From Candidatus Rhodoferax odensensis (lineage in GTDB: Bacteria; Pseudomonadota; Gammaproteobacteria; Burkholderiales; Burkholderiaceae_C), in the NCBI GenBank assembly GCA_016718405.1, contig JADKDJ010000004.1:124001-188000 (forward strand): a DNA stretch of 64,000 nt, in the 5' to 3' direction. Both the position numbers and the translations under genes were made by a program. The notes beneath the pieces were generated by a model. That model was not told where the DNA came from. It searched no databases and saw nothing but the letters and a program-made list of their open reading frames with translations. Position 1 is the first letter of the stretch; every line of letters begins with the position of its first letter. This document shows positions 62,993 to 64,000 of this stretch, piece after piece.

Positions 62993-64000
62993 TCAGATCT
63001 CGATCTTCGAGCCCAGCTCCACCACCGAGTTGTTGGGCAGGTTCAGGAAGTCCGCCGCTGCGCTGGCGTTATGGTGCATTTGGGCAAACAGTTTTTCGCG
63101 CCAGGCGGCCATGCCGGCGCCGAGGGTTGGTACGACCGTGTCGCGCGACAGAAAGTAACTGGTGGTCATGGCTTCCAACTCGCAGCCACGACCCTTGAGC
63201 TGCTGCAGGGCCTTGGGCACGTCGGGGTCGTTTTTGAAGCCGTAGTTGATGACAACCTGCCAGCAGTCGTGCCCCAGCGACTCGATCGATAAGCGCTTGT
63301 CCATGCCGATCCACGGTACCTCGTGGTTGCGCACGGTCACAAACAGGTTGTTTTCATGCAGTACCTTGTTGTGCTTGAGGTTGTGCAACAGCGCGTTGGG
63401 TACGGTGCCAACCTCGGCGGTCAGGAAGACCGCGGTGCCTTCCACCCGCACCGGCGGACTGACGAACACCGCCTCCAGAAAGCTGTTCAGGTCGATGGCG
63501 TCGGCCTTGAGCTTCTCGTTGAGCAGGCGCCGGCCGTCTTTCCAGGTCATCATCAGGGTGAAGATGGCGCCACCAATCAGCAGGGGGAACCAGCCGCCGT
63601 CGAGCAACTTGAGCATATTGGAGCTAAAAAAGGCCACGTCCACTACAAAGAAGAAACCGGTGGCGCTGACGCACAACCACAGCGGGTACTTCCAGGCGTA
63701 GCGAACGACGAAGAAAGTCAGAATGGTCGTGATCAGCATGTCCAGCGTGACCGCAATACCATAGGCCGCAGCCAGATTGCTTGACGAGCGGAACATCACG
63801 ACCGCCAGCACAATCGCCACGAACAAGCCCCAATTGACAAAGGCGATGTAGATCTGCCCGGTGTCCTTGACACTGGTGTGTTCCACATTGAGTCGCGGCA
63901 GATAGCCGAGCTGAATCACCTGCTTGGTCACGCTGAAGGCACCGGTGATCAATGCCTGTGACGCGATCACGGCGGCCATGGTGGCCAGCACCACCAGGGG
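62993..64000 (-). CDS. kup: Potassium uptake protein Kup, N-terminus outside window
   Basis: The last ~335 residues of a KUP/HAK transporter (normally ~620-630). Helices with MAAVIASQALITGAFSVTKQ, YIAFVNWGLFVAIVLAVVMF and FFFVVDVAFFSSNMLKLLDG are followed by the cytoplasmic domain and the C-terminal end NNSVVELGSKIEI. It is a proton-coupled potassium importer. The frame stays open to base 64000. Confidence 0.94.
   Translation of the reverse strand, partial: PLVVLATMAAVIASQALITGAFSVTKQVIQLGYLPRLNVEHTSVKDTGQIYIAFVNWGLFVAIVLAVVMFRSSSNLAAAYGIAVTLDMLITTILTFFVVRYAWKYPLWLCVSATGFFFVVDVAFFSSNMLKLLDGGWFPLLIGGAIFTLMMTWKDGRRLLNEKLKADAIDLNSFLEAVFVSPPVRVEGTAVFLTAEVGTVPNALLHNLKHNKVLHENNLFVTVRNHEVPWIGMDKRLSIESLGHDCWQVVINYGFKNDPDVPKALQQLKGRGCELEAMTTSYFLSRDTVVPTLGAGMAAWREKLFAQMHHNASAAADFLNLPNNSVVELGSKIEI

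Overview
The window looks like a chromosome segment of a betaproteobacterium of the order Burkholderiales, probably close to Comamonadaceae or a related Leptothrix/Rubrivivax-type lineage. The reasons are the GC-rich codon use, a glucokinase fused to an RpiR/HexR-type regulator, a glutathione synthase of proteobacterial type and many proteins of familiar burkholderial type. This assignment is inference from the genes; no rRNA or tRNA gene is visible.

Layout. 1-1948 (minus) is the start of an NDP-forming acyl-CoA synthetase that runs off the left edge. 2.1-2.6 kb is a small structured intergenic region with nested inverted repeats and a 22-base G tract. 2575-9558 holds the glucokinase-HexR fusion, a bactofilin, a second glucokinase and a large TonB-dependent receptor. 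9.7-11.7 kb is damaged DNA: the tail of an aldo/keto reductase and a frameshifted M15-like peptidase beside G tracts of 66 and 35 bases, followed by an intact exported protein of unknown function. 11.7-16.5 kb (minus) is a malK-malE-malF-malG maltodextrin ABC transporter. 16.7-25.4 kb (plus) is glgP-glgB-glgX-malQ, then a MATE exporter.

26.7-37.1 kb is an accessory island lying between two direct repeats of about 1 kb. It carries a zinc-ribbon protein, a toxin-antitoxin pair, a PIN-domain remnant, a broken TonB receptor, a frameshifted thioredoxin-like gene, a small secreted cysteine protein and a decayed IS21-type element. The repeat geometry is that expected from single-crossover integration of a circular DNA. 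37.2-39.5 kb holds a DUF2214 membrane protein, a LysR regulator and two small genes. 39.5-44.3 kb is a divergent pair of secreted GH13 enzymes, a neopullulanase-like amylase and a pullulanase. From 44.4 kb to the end there is mixed housekeeping: a class III CoA-transferase, exeA-gspB, a haloacid dehalogenase, malate synthase G, an MBL hydrolase, a YqjD/YqjE/YqjK-like set, a Pct-like CoA-transferase, glutathione synthase, a second TonB receptor, a PQQ-type sugar dehydrogenase, an acetyltransferase and the Kup potassium transporter (cut by the right edge).

How it works together. The carbohydrate genes form a nearly complete alpha-glucan route: TonB receptor for outer-membrane uptake, exported amylase and pullulanase for trimming, MalEFGK for inner-membrane import, then MalQ, GlgP, GlgX, GlgB and two glucokinases in the cytoplasm. 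Six near-copies of a 15-bp palindrome, TGTAGT-N3-ACTACA, sit in front of these operons. The motif resembles HexR/RpiR operators, and the only RpiR-family protein in the window is the one fused to glucokinase, so a self-contained regulon is the leading hypothesis. The best novelty candidates are this regulon, the integration-type island, the nested repeat next to the acyl-CoA synthetase, and the small twin-CX3C secreted protein. The long G tracts and clustered frameshifts may be sequencing or assembly artefacts and need checking first.
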